A stretch of DNA of 18,268 bases from an uncultured Sphingobium sp. Its GTDB lineage: Bacteria > Pseudomonadota > Alphaproteobacteria > Sphingomonadales > Sphingomonadaceae. The notes beneath the pieces were generated by a model. It worked only from the letters and a program-made list of their open reading frames with translations. It was not told the DNA's origin and searched no databases. Positions 6,398 through 13,717 of this stretch are shown in pieces. Both the position numbers and the translations under genes were made by a program. How positions within the stretch are numbered: position 1 is the stretch's first letter; every line of letters starts with the position of its first letter. The DNA is taken from NCBI GenBank assembly GCA_946479185.1, contig CAMLFF010000028.1:1-18268 (forward strand), given 5' to 3'.

Positions 6398-8902
6398 TCA
6401 GAACTTCTTCTTTACCGTTACTGCCCATTCGCGCGGACGCCCTGGCATGCCGGAGATCGTGCCTGCCCCAGCGCCGGTCAGGTCGAACTTGGCGAGGAAG
6501 TAATATTTGTCGAACAGGTTGGTGACCTCAAGCGACACGTCGAGATCCTTGTCCGCATTTTTCCAGGTGAGCCGTGCGTTGGCCAATGTGTAGCTATCCG
6601 TCCTGGCGTAGAGCGCCGATGGCGTGCCCGCGACAGGGGTCGTCGCCGTGCCGGCCAGTGCGCCCTGATACGCCACGTCGATCCGTGGTGTTAGCGATCC
6701 GGACGTGCCCAGATCAGCCTCATATTGCATGCCGACGCTCCACTGCGCCTTGGATACGCCGCGCGGTGGCGAAGCCAGCTGGCGGACAAGGGCCGGGTCC
6801 GTCGAACAGCCTGATGTCGCTCCAGCGGGATTGACGACCGCCGGAACCACGCACTTCCACTTCCAGTCGAGCAGCGAGGCCGAGGCATCGATCTGCAAGC
6901 CAGCCATAGGACGTAGGAACAGCTCGAACTCGATACCCTTCACATCGGCATCGCCTGCATTTTGCGGCACAGCGCAAGGACCGGGGCCGCCGAACTGCGG
7001 GCAGGAGAGCAAGGTGAGCTGCGCATCCTTGAAGCTGTTGAAGTAAGCCGAGACGTTGAAGCGCAATTTGCGATCGAACAGGTCTGTCTTGAAGCCCACT
7101 TCATAAGCCGTCAGCTTCTCTGGCCCAAAGGGCACGGCCTGCAACGCGTTGAAAGGCCGTGGCGCCACGCCGCCGCCCTTAAAGCCGGTGGAGATCGTGG
7201 CATAGGCCATGATTTCCGGCGTGAAGCGATAGTCGAAGCTGGCGCGATAATCGAAGCGGTTGCCCGAATAGCTGCCCGTGCGGCCCGTCAGCGCAATGCC
7301 ATTGGGGCCATTATAGCCAGCGCCATTGGCAGCGCCCACGGGATCGACGAAGGCGTTGATCGTCTTGCCGTCCAGATTGTATCGGAAGAAGGTGTAATCC
7401 TTCGATTCATGCGTATAGCGGCCGCCCACCGTCAGGGTGAGATTCTCGACTGGCGTGAGGATTGCAGTCGCAAAAGCGGCTTTGGATTTGGAGCGCACCG
7501 GATCATTGCCGATGAACTGCAGCGGGAACAGTGGCGCAGGGCCTGCCGCCACATAGCGAATGTCCTGCAGCGTGTAATAAGTGGTCTTCTCATCCGAGAT
7601 ATAGCCACCCACCGTCACCTCGGCGAAGGTGCCGAGCTTGGCGTTCAGTCGCAGCTCCTGGCTTGCGAACCAGCTGGTCAGGTCACTGATGCCAAAGCCG
7701 ACATTGGCGGGCGAGAGGTCGCCATCCGTGCTGAACGATGAGTCGAACGCGCGATATGCGGTGATCGAGTGGACCGAAACATCCTCGGTCAGCTTGAAGT
7801 CCGCATTCAGCGCCGTGCCCCAGCCGGTATATTCGGAGCGTCCCGAACCCGTATTGGCCGCGAGCGGCAGGCCTTGGAGGGCTGGGATTGCACCGGCTAC
7901 GAAATTGCCGGGCGTCGATCCGTTGGTGGAATAGTTGCAGAACTTCCCGCAGACGAAGCGGGAGTCATAGGGCAGGCCATTGACCGTGCGCACGTTGGGA
8001 TTGCTGTTATTGGCGTAGAGCAGCACTTCAGCCGAACTGTTGCGGCTGTCGCGGATATAGTCGCCGCTCAACATCACATCGATCGCGTCACTCGGATTGT
8101 AGCGCAGGATACCGCGAATGGCCTTGTAGCCGACATCGCCATGTTTACCGACTTCGCAATTGGTCCCACCCGCAAGCTTTGGAACGCCGCTGCTGGGGAC
8201 GACGCAGCCATAATCGAGGTTGGAGACATAGCCCTTCTGGTCGGCAAATGTGCCGGATAGGCGCCCGAACAGGCTGTCCGTGACCTTGAAGTCGGCGCTG
8301 CCACGCAGGTTGATGCGGCTGCGGCTGCCATAGGTCGCCGAGAGATAGCCGCTATTTTCGCCATTGGGCCGACGCGAGATGAACTTGATCGCGCCGCCTT
8401 CCGAGTTGCGGCCGGTCAGCGTGCCTTGCGGGCCGCGCAGCACTTCCACCCGCTCGACATCGAGCAGATCAAAATTGGCGCCCACCAGACGCGGATAATA
8501 GACATCGTCGATATACAGGCCGACGCCCGGTTCGAGCGCGGGGTTGAAGTCGATCTGGCCGAGACCGCGGATCGTGGCCGAGATGGACGGGCCAAAGGCC
8601 ACCGTGGTCGGGCGCAGCACGACGCTGGGTGCCTGATTTGCAACATCTGCCAAGCTAGTCTGGCTGCGCGATTCAAGCATCTCGGCATCGACAGCGGTGA
8701 TGGCGATCGGCGTATCCTGCAGCCGCTGCGAGCGGAACTGCGCGGTGACGACAATGTCTGCAACGCCTGCATTGTCAGCTTCGGCCTGCGGCGAGGCTTG
8801 GGCCTCCTGAGCCGATGCGGCGGTCGTCCCGCTAGCAGCGATCAGCGCAATCGCCAGAGCGGCTGAACTGACGCGGACGTGATGAGTCCTGATATATGGC
8901 AT
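6398..8902 (-). CDS. TonB-dependent outer-membrane receptor
   Basis: Receptor of 834 residues for active uptake of a siderophore or other large ligand, powered by TonB-ExbBD. It has a signal peptide (1-31, cleavage after ASA before QEAQ) and a TonB box DIVVTAQ at about 49-55. The plug domain is recognisable from TPIAITAVDAEML through SATIRGLGQIDFNP, GLYIDDVYYP and VERVEVLRGPQGTLTGRNSEGGAI. A 22-strand-type barrel follows, ending in LFDKYYFLAKFD and a C-terminal aromatic residue (KKKF). There is no FecA-type signalling extension before the TonB box. GGGAG lies about 6 bases before the ATG. The ligand cannot be read from the sequence; sphingomonads carry many receptors of this type for plant-derived or aromatic compounds as well as iron. 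It is divergent from an RHH regulator across a repeat-rich intergenic region. Confidence 0.95.
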   Translation of the reverse strand: MPYIRTHHVRVSSAALAIALIAASGTTAASAQEAQASPQAEADNAGVADIVVTAQFRSQRLQDTPIAITAVDAEMLESRSQTSLADVANQAPSVVLRPTTVAFGPSISATIRGLGQIDFNPALEPGVGLYIDDVYYPRLVGANFDLLDVERVEVLRGPQGTLTGRNSEGGAIKFISRRPNGENSGYLSATYGSRSRINLRGSADFKVTDSLFGRLSGTFADQKGYVSNLDYGCVVPSSGVPKLAGGTNCEVGKHGDVGYKAIRGILRYNPSDAIDVMLSGDYIRDSRNSSAEVLLYANNSNPNVRTVNGLPYDSRFVCGKFCNYSTNGSTPGNFVAGAIPALQGLPLAANTGSGRSEYTGWGTALNADFKLTEDVSVHSITAYRAFDSSFSTDGDLSPANVGFGISDLTSWFASQELRLNAKLGTFAEVTVGGYISDEKTTYYTLQDIRYVAAGPAPLFPLQFIGNDPVRSKSKAAFATAILTPVENLTLTVGGRYTHESKDYTFFRYNLDGKTINAFVDPVGAANGAGYNGPNGIALTGRTGSYSGNRFDYRASFDYRFTPEIMAYATISTGFKGGGVAPRPFNALQAVPFGPEKLTAYEVGFKTDLFDRKLRFNVSAYFNSFKDAQLTLLSCPQFGGPGPCAVPQNAGDADVKGIEFELFLRPMAGLQIDASASLLDWKWKCVVPAVVNPAGATSGCSTDPALVRQLASPPRGVSKAQWSVGMQYEADLGTSGSLTPRIDVAYQGALAGTATTPVAGTPSALYARTDSYTLANARLTWKNADKDLDVSLEVTNLFDKYYFLAKFDLTGAGAGTISGMPGRPREWAVTVKKKF

Positions 8903-9115
8903 CTCTCTCCCTTTTCGCGCTCGGGTTTCAACGCTTTTTATGTGCCCAGCTTCATTGAGTTATCACTGGCGCAGGTCAAAGCAAGCCGGAGATTGTACCT
9001 AGAGCGCACCGAAGCAGCAGCGTCGTTGTTTTTGTTCGATTTTAAAATTTTGTCATCGCACTGCACAATGATCGCTACGGGGAAAATAACGGTTGTTAGG
9101 ATGAGCGATGCGCTT

Positions 9116-9166
9116 TCGTGGCATATTTCCAGCTTGTCGTGGCGGCATTTCCACTTGCGGCAAGTG
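9116..9166. repeat. Two tandem 21-base repeats plus an inverted repeat
   Basis: The units 9116-9136 and 9137-9157 each read TCGTGGC, then ATTTCCA, then CTTG, with small internal differences. They lie head to tail with a period of exactly two helical turns. The second unit runs into CACTTG-CGG-CAAGTG (9152-9166). This layout suggests side-by-side binding of a regulator between the divergent TonB receptor and RHH genes. Confidence 0.6.
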
Positions 9167-9184
9167 ATGCTCGAACGCTGAACC

Positions 9185-9213
9185 TTGTAACGCGCTTTCT
9201 CCATCCCCATACC
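9185..9213 (+). promoter_or_regulatory. Weak candidate promoter of the RHH regulator operon
   Basis: TTGTAA (9185-9190), 17 bases, CATACC (9208-9213). Four and three of six consensus bases match, so support is weak, but the spacing is ideal. The -10 box abuts the 16-bp palindrome, which would let a bound repressor block initiation. Confidence 0.3.
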
Positions 9214-9227
9214 ATCCATATGGATGG
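9212..9227. promoter_or_regulatory. Perfect 16-bp palindrome, likely RHH autoregulatory operator
   Basis: CCATCCATATGGATGG is a perfect palindrome, with a further CCATCC half-like copy at 9201-9206. It ends 3 bases before the GGAG ribosome site of the RHH regulator gene. Ribbon-helix-helix proteins commonly repress their own promoters through such short symmetric sites, so self-regulation is inferred. Confidence 0.6.
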
Positions 9228-9241
9228 CGCGGAGCAACGTG

Positions 9242-9655
9242 GTGAATAGCGATCGAGAATTAAAAGCGCGTGCGGATAGCGAGAAAATCACGCTCAATCT
9301 CGGCTTTGTCGATCTGGGGCATGTCGATCTTTTGGTGCGCGACGGCTTCTATTCGAACCGCAGCGATTTCATTCGCACGGCGATCCGCAACCAGCTGGAG
9401 CGCCATGGCGATGTCGCGCGGGCGTCCGTCACACGCAAGGAATTGACGTTGGGCGTCAGCCATTATTCCCGCGCGCAACTGGAGGCGGCGCAGGCTGCGG
9501 GTGAGATGCTCGATATCCGAGTGCTCGGCCTCGCCACCATCGCCACAGATGTTTCTCCCGAGCTTGCGCGGTCCACAATCCGCTCACTCACCGTACTTGG
9601 CGCACTGCATGCCAGCGCCGCCCTTAAATCCGCGCTTGCTGATCGTATCGCCTGA
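9242..9655 (+). CDS. CopG/ribbon-helix-helix family transcriptional regulator
   Basis: Protein of 137 residues with an N-terminal ribbon-helix-helix DNA-binding domain. A beta-strand segment EKITLNLGFVDLGHVDLLV is followed by the two-helix region DGFYSNRSDFIRTAIRNQLERH, resembling CopG/ParD-type regulators. The remaining ~90 residues (KELTLGVSHYSRAQLEAAQAAGEMLDIRVLGLATIATDV and onward) are longer than a minimal antitoxin and look like a sensor or oligomerisation domain. The frame opens at ATG 9224, but that codon lies inside the 16-bp palindrome and has no ribosome site. GTG 9242 has GGAG at 9231-9234, 7 bases away, so I chose it (GTG 9239 is possible). An esterase gene follows 31 bases later in place of a toxin, so this is more likely an operon regulator than a toxin-antitoxin member. 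Confidence 0.85.
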   Translation: MNSDRELKARADSEKITLNLGFVDLGHVDLLVRDGFYSNRSDFIRTAIRNQLERHGDVARASVTRKELTLGVSHYSRAQLEAAQAAGEMLDIRVLGLATIATDVSPELARSTIRSLTVLGALHASAALKSALADRIA

Positions 9656-9686
9656 CGCGCTCCCCTGTTTCGCAAGGACAACAGAC

Positions 9687-10721
9687 ATGAAATTTCCACG
9701 ATATCCGGGCAGCACCGAGGCGTTGAAGGCCTTTCAATCGCCCAAGCTCACAGACGCCGCCGCGCTGGTGAAGGCGACGCTCGCCACCCATTTGCCCGGC
9801 GGGACTGGCTCGCTGAGCACGATGTTCAATCAAGGCGCGGCTGGCATGACGAGTGCTGATGCATCCGAACCGGCAGGCAGCAGCTTCACCGAACAAAGCT
9901 TCACGCATGGCGGCAAGACGCTGCAATATCGGCTGTATCGTCCGTCCAGCGTACGGGAGGGGATGCCGCTGGTTGTCATGCTGCACGGTTGCACCCAATC
10001 GGCGGAGGATTTCGCGCGCGGCACCCAGATGAACAAGCTGGCTGAGCAGCAGGGCTTCCTCGTGGCCTATCCAAGCCAGACCCATGCGGCGAATGCGCAG
10101 AAATGCTGGAACTGGTTCAAGCCGTCCGACCAGCAGCGCGATCGCGGCGAACCGGCGCTGATTGCTGGCCTCACGCGACAGATCATTGCCCAGCAGGGCT
10201 GCGATCCCGCCCGCGTTTATATCGCGGGCCTCTCAGCGGGCGGGGCTGCGGCGGCCGTGATGGCGAGCGAATATCCTGATCTTTATGCAGCGGTCGGCAT
10301 TCATTCCGGCCTGCCGTGCGGTGCTGCGCGCGATGTGTCGACGGCGCTGATGGCCATGAAGCAGGGCCACCGGCCAAGCGCAGGAAGCGGAAAGGCGCAC
10401 TTCGTGCCCGTTATCACATTCCATGGCGACCGGGATGATACGGTGGCGCAAGTAAACAGCCAGAACATCATTGCAGCAGCGACACAGGCGGCTGGCGACC
10501 TCTCGATCCAGATCGAGAATGGGCAAGTCGCTGGCGGGCGCAGCTACACCCGCGAGGTGAGCCTGAATGACGCAGGCGAGACCGTCATCGAGCAATGGAC
10601 CATCCATAGCGGCGGCCATGCCTGGTCGGGTGGATCATCCGCCGGGACATATACCGACGCGAAGGGGCCGGATGCGTCAGCGGAAATGATGCGCTTCTTC
10701 CTCGCCCATCGACTGCGCTAG
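9687..10721 (+). CDS. PHB depolymerase family esterase
   Basis: Alpha/beta hydrolase of 344 residues in the Esterase_phb family (polyhydroxyalkanoate depolymerases, feruloyl/acetylxylan esterases). The oxyanion region is HGCTQSAEDFA (HGCTQS at 100-105). The nucleophile motif is GLSAGG (S183 from this start), a likely acid is in FHGDRDDTV, and the catalytic histidine is in SGGHAWSGG near the end. No signal peptide is visible, so it is either cytoplasmic or exported by another route. The polymer or ester substrate is unknown. ATG 9687 has AAGGA at 9674-9678; the frame is open upstream only as a shadow of the regulator gene. It lies 31 bases behind the RHH regulator gene, probably one transcript, and shares a CTAG with the convergent transporter stop. 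Confidence 0.92.
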   Translation: MKFPRYPGSTEALKAFQSPKLTDAAALVKATLATHLPGGTGSLSTMFNQGAAGMTSADASEPAGSSFTEQSFTHGGKTLQYRLYRPSSVREGMPLVVMLHGCTQSAEDFARGTQMNKLAEQQGFLVAYPSQTHAANAQKCWNWFKPSDQQRDRGEPALIAGLTRQIIAQQGCDPARVYIAGLSAGGAAAAVMASEYPDLYAAVGIHSGLPCGAARDVSTALMAMKQGHRPSAGSGKAHFVPVITFHGDRDDTVAQVNSQNIIAAATQAAGDLSIQIENGQVAGGRSYTREVSLNDAGETVIEQWTIHSGGHAWSGGSSAGTYTDAKGPDASAEMMRFFLAHRLR

Positions 10722-12493
10722 CTGAGCGGCCAGACCCACATGATGAGGGCCGTGCCGAACACCACAACAAGCAGCGACAAGGGCGCGCCCAGCCGGGCAT
10801 AGTCGCTGAACTTGTAGCCGCCCGGCCCCAGCACGAGCGTGTTGCACTGGTGGCCGATGGGCGTGAGGAAATCGCAGCCCGCGCCGACCGCCGTGGCGAT
10901 CAGGAAGGCTTCAGGCCGATAGCCAAGGTCATGCGCGAACACTGCGGCAATGGGCGCCATCACCAGCACGGTTGCGGCATTGTTAAGGAAGGGCGTCACC
11001 GCCATCGCCGCCACCAGGATGAGCGCAACGGCGCCCCACGGCGGCAAGATGGCGGCGACATGCGCAAGCTGCGTCGCCAATATGTCCGATGCCCCAGTCG
11101 TGCGCAGGGAGTCGCTCACCGGAATGAGCGCGCCCAGCATGATGAGGATGGGCCACTCGACCGCGCCATAAGCCTCCCGCACAGGCAGCGCTCCGCTCAC
11201 CACGACCAGCCCCGCCGCCGCGAAGAAGGCGATGGCGACCGGCACGAGGCCAGTCGCGGTCGCCGCCATTGCGACGGCAAGGATGAGCACCGGCAGCCAG
11301 CCGCGCTTGGATGCGCCAAGCCGGATTGCCCGCTCGGCAAGCGGCAGTGCGCCCAGTTCGCCCAATCGCTCGGGCAGTAGAGATAATGGCCCCTGCAACA
11401 CGATGACGTCACCCGCGCGCAGGCGGATGGCGCCGATCTGCTTGGTGAGCCGCTCATTCGCGCGGGAAATGGCGATGAGATTGACGCCGAAGCGCTCCTG
11501 AAGCCGCAGCCGCGCCGCCGTTTGCCCCACAAACAGCGAATCCGCGTTGATGACTGCCTCGATCACGCCCACTTCTTCGCGCTCGCTACCTTCCGGCTTC
11601 TCACGCGTTTCGCCCTCCAGCGTCAGCTTGTCGGTCGCGATCACGCGCTCCAGCGCATCCGGGTTGCCGCTCAGGATCAGCACATCCTCCTCGAGCAGCT
11701 TCACATTGGGGCTCACAGGCTTGTTCTTGCCACCGCGCAGCAACGTCTTGAGCGTCACTTCCAGTCCGTGCCGCTTGGTGAAGGCGCTCACCGTTTCGCC
11801 AGCAGCAGGAGAGTCTTCGGATATCGTCGCCTCGGTTACATAGCCGGTCACGTCCAACGCCTCGCCCATTGTGGGCGCCGCACGCCGGTCACGCGGGAGC
11901 AAGCGATAGCCAAAGCGCAGGAAGATGAGGCCGATGATGAAGAGGCCAAAGCCGGTCGGGAAATAATCGAACATGCCAAAAGGCTCGCCTGTCATCTCCT
12001 GCCGCACCCGGCTCACGATGATGTTGGGCGATGTGCCCACCAGCGTCATCAGGCCGCCAAGCAGGGATGCAAAGGCCATCGGCATCAGGAAGACAGACGG
12101 GCTCGCCTCATTCTTCTTCGCCATTTGGATCGCGGCGGGCATCAGCATCGCGAGCGCGCCGACATTTTTGACGAGGCCGGAGGCAACGCCAACAGAGGCC
12201 GTCAGCAGCAGCAATTGGGCGCGCACCGTGCGGACATGTTTGGAGACGAAGGACAAGGCGACCTCGATCACGCCCGAGCGCTGCACCGCTGCCGAGATGA
12301 CCAGCGCTGAGCCGACGATGATGACGATATCATCGGAAAAGCCGGTGAACGCCTCTTCCGGGCTGACAATGCCGATGGTGACCGCAGCCAGCAGCGCAAT
12401 GCAAGCCGTCACATCATAGCGAAACCGGCCCCAGATGAACAACGCCATCATGCCGATCAGCGTCGCAATCGACAGCCACTGCGGCGTCGTCAT
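10718..12493 (-). CDS. SLC13 (DASS) family permease with two RCK_C domains
   Basis: Inner-membrane transporter of 591 residues. The N-terminal membrane half (about 1-200) carries a GTSPNIIVS motif (153-161) equivalent to the SNT-type substrate loop of the divalent anion:Na+ symporter family. Two TrkA_C (RCK_C) cytoplasmic domains follow at about 215-285 and 305-370. A second membrane half carries FLNNAATVLV and the matching loop TPIGHQCNTLVLGPGG. The substrate of such RCK_C-containing members is usually unassigned; sulfate, dicarboxylates and other anions are known for the family. I chose ATG 12493 because the upstream residues are not family-like, although no clear ribosome site precedes it (TTTTTGCGAT). 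It lies 82 bases downstream of an MscS channel gene on the same strand and could be co-transcribed. It ends convergently with the esterase, sharing CTAG. Confidence 0.92.
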   Translation of the reverse strand: MTTPQWLSIATLIGMMALFIWGRFRYDVTACIALLAAVTIGIVSPEEAFTGFSDDIVIIVGSALVISAAVQRSGVIEVALSFVSKHVRTVRAQLLLLTASVGVASGLVKNVGALAMLMPAAIQMAKKNEASPSVFLMPMAFASLLGGLMTLVGTSPNIIVSRVRQEMTGEPFGMFDYFPTGFGLFIIGLIFLRFGYRLLPRDRRAAPTMGEALDVTGYVTEATISEDSPAAGETVSAFTKRHGLEVTLKTLLRGGKNKPVSPNVKLLEEDVLILSGNPDALERVIATDKLTLEGETREKPEGSEREEVGVIEAVINADSLFVGQTAARLRLQERFGVNLIAISRANERLTKQIGAIRLRAGDVIVLQGPLSLLPERLGELGALPLAERAIRLGASKRGWLPVLILAVAMAATATGLVPVAIAFFAAAGLVVVSGALPVREAYGAVEWPILIMLGALIPVSDSLRTTGASDILATQLAHVAAILPPWGAVALILVAAMAVTPFLNNAATVLVMAPIAAVFAHDLGYRPEAFLIATAVGAGCDFLTPIGHQCNTLVLGPGGYKFSDYARLGAPLSLLVVVFGTALIMWVWPLS

Positions 12494-12575
12494 ATCGCAA
12501 AAATCATAAAGTCTATGTCCCCGGTCCTGTGTCGACCCTCTGCAACGCATGAACTGCCCGATGGGTGGCAGCGCA

Positions 12576-13580
12576 TCAACGTCCGTCGTTCAGCACGGCC
12601 TCGCTAATGCCGGCGCGCGGCCCGGGGCTATCGGCAGCCATGTCGATATCCACCTCAGCATCATTATTGCTGTTGGCTGGCTCTGCATGAGGCGGGGACA
12701 CGCGCGGGGCCGCCTCCTGCATCGGAGCAGTCCCGGCACGGAAGCGGATTTCCTGCTGTGGCACCGGGATCTCGATATCATGTTTGCGCAGCGCATCGTC
12801 CAGCGCCCAATAATAGGCGGCCATCATGCTGCCGGGACGTTTCACAGCCTCAAGCGACGGCCAGACAACCAGCTCGAACTTCAACGAGGCATCGCCAAAA
12901 GCCACGAGCCAGACCTGCGTTCTCTGTCGTCCAATCTCGGGCAGGGTGAATTGCACGGCGTTCGCCGCCTCAAGCGCTGCCTCCCGTACCAGCTCCTTGT
13001 CGGCCCCCAGCGCGACATGAAACGGCACATGGATGCGCCGTGTGGCACGATTGCGTGTCCAGTTGGTCAGCTTGCCATTGAGCAGGTTCGCATTGGGCAC
13101 CAGCACGGTGACATTATCATTGGTAATGATGCCGGTCGCCCGTGCGCCAATGGACGTCACCTCGCCATTGGTGCCATCCTCCAGCTCGATGAAATCGCCA
13201 ACCTCGATCCCGCGATCGAACAGCAGAATGAGGCCGCAAACGAAATTCTTGACGATATCCTGCAGGCCCAGGCCGATACCGATGCCCAAAGCGCCTGCGA
13301 ACAGCGAGAGGGCGGACAAATCGAACCCCAGCGCCGATATCGCCACGGCAATGCCTGCGAAGATGACGACATAACGCAGGATTTGCCCGCTGATATAAAC
13401 GGCGGAGGCATTGGCATCACCGATGCGCGACTGCATCCGCCGCGTGAGACGCTTCACGAGCCAGGACGCGCCGAACACCGCCACGAGGATCAGCAAGGCT
13501 TGCAGGATTGCGCCCAGCGTAACGGAAGCGCCCGCAACCTTGAAGATCGAATGACTGAGCAGGCTGTCGGCTTGTTCCAT
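12576..13580 (-). CDS. Small-conductance mechanosensitive channel (MscS family)
   Basis: Protein of 334 residues that opens under membrane tension to release solutes during osmotic downshock. Hydrophobic helices lie at about 22-42 and 66-84. The glycine/alanine-patterned pore helix is SLFAGALGIGIGLGLQDIV (92-110), followed by the MscS beta domain (FDRGIEVGDFIEL, then the NGEV and GIITNDNVTVLVPNANLLNGKLTNW segments, about 121-174). A C-terminal alpha/beta domain extends to about 275 (KHDIEIPVPQQEIRF). The last ~55 residues are a low-complexity acidic/proline tail not typical of E. coli MscS. No good ribosome site is visible before ATG 13580. It is divergent from the radical SAM gene across 137 bases and upstream of the SLC13 permease on the same strand. 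Confidence 0.94.
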   Translation of the reverse strand: MEQADSLLSHSIFKVAGASVTLGAILQALLILVAVFGASWLVKRLTRRMQSRIGDANASAVYISGQILRYVVIFAGIAVAISALGFDLSALSLFAGALGIGIGLGLQDIVKNFVCGLILLFDRGIEVGDFIELEDGTNGEVTSIGARATGIITNDNVTVLVPNANLLNGKLTNWTRNRATRRIHVPFHVALGADKELVREAALEAANAVQFTLPEIGRQRTQVWLVAFGDASLKFELVVWPSLEAVKRPGSMMAAYYWALDDALRKHDIEIPVPQQEIRFRAGTAPMQEAAPRVSPPHAEPANSNNDAEVDIDMAADSPGPRAGISEAVLNDGR

Positions 13581-13681
13581 TGGGCAGGACTTATCTACTC
13601 TGACGGGTTGCGGCCATAGCCTTCACGCCCCAACGCGCGATGATGCGATCCGTTCACGCTGAACCGCTCATCGCAATGCCG

Positions 13682-13710
13682 TTGCCGCGGCGATGGTTGA
13701 AGAACATAAC
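13682..13710 (+). promoter_or_regulatory. Candidate promoter of the radical SAM-UdgX operon
   Basis: TTGCCG (13682-13687), 17 bases, CATAAC (13705-13710). The -10 box matches four of six consensus bases. Transcription would begin at about 13717-13718, on the ATG itself, implying a leaderless or nearly leaderless mRNA; this fits the absence of a ribosome site. Inference only. Confidence 0.4.
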
Positions 13711-13716
13711 AAGAAC
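13702..13716. promoter_or_regulatory. LexA (SOS) box, alphaproteobacterial type
   Basis: GAACATAACAAGAAC is GAAC-N7-GAAC, the exact complement of the alphaproteobacterial LexA box GTTC-N7-GTTC. It overlaps the candidate -10 box and ends one base before the start codon of the radical SAM DNA-repair-type gene, so LexA bound there would block transcription. The match uses eight fixed bases, so chance is possible, but its location before a repair cassette is telling. Confidence 0.7.
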
Positions 13717-13717
13717 T

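Larger units (their letters stand above)
8903..9241. other. Divergent regulatory region, AT-rich, no gene seen
   Basis: This 339-base gap separates the divergent TonB receptor and RHH regulator genes. It is locally AT-rich (palindrome ATTTTAAAAT at 9039-9048). It contains two adjacent imperfect 21-base repeats, a CACTTG-CGG-CAAGTG inverted repeat and a 16-bp palindrome, all listed separately. On the minus strand TTGACC (about 8976) and TGATAAC could contribute to the receptor promoter, but the spacing is poor. No convincing coding frame was found here. Confidence 0.6.

Noticed and set aside
6962..7741. A 259-residue plus-strand frame inside the TonB receptor
   Set aside because: It lies wholly antisense to a full-length receptor and shows only shadow-like composition.
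9173..9183. GAAC-GCT-GAAC as a LexA box before the RHH gene
   Set aside because: The spacer is three bases, not seven.
9242..10721. Toxin-antitoxin locus suggested by the ParD-like RHH domain
   Set aside because: The partner is a PHB-depolymerase-type esterase with an intact catalytic triad and 344 residues, not a ParE/RelE-like toxin, and the RHH protein is longer than usual antitoxins.
12494..12575. Hairpin or promoter between the MscS and SLC13 genes
   Set aside because: CTGCC and GGCAG can pair over only five bases and no promoter boxes stand out; not enough to call either.
12549..13619. A 356-residue plus-strand frame over the MscS gene
   Set aside because: It is antisense to the MscS gene, is rich in His/Arg/Gln as expected for a shadow frame, and has no recognisable domain.
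13652..13664. GTTCA-CGC-TGAAC inverted repeat as a second LexA box
   Set aside because: The arms are inverted with the wrong spacing; the alphaproteobacterial box is a direct repeat GTTC-N7-GTTC. It may still bind something, but evidence is thin.
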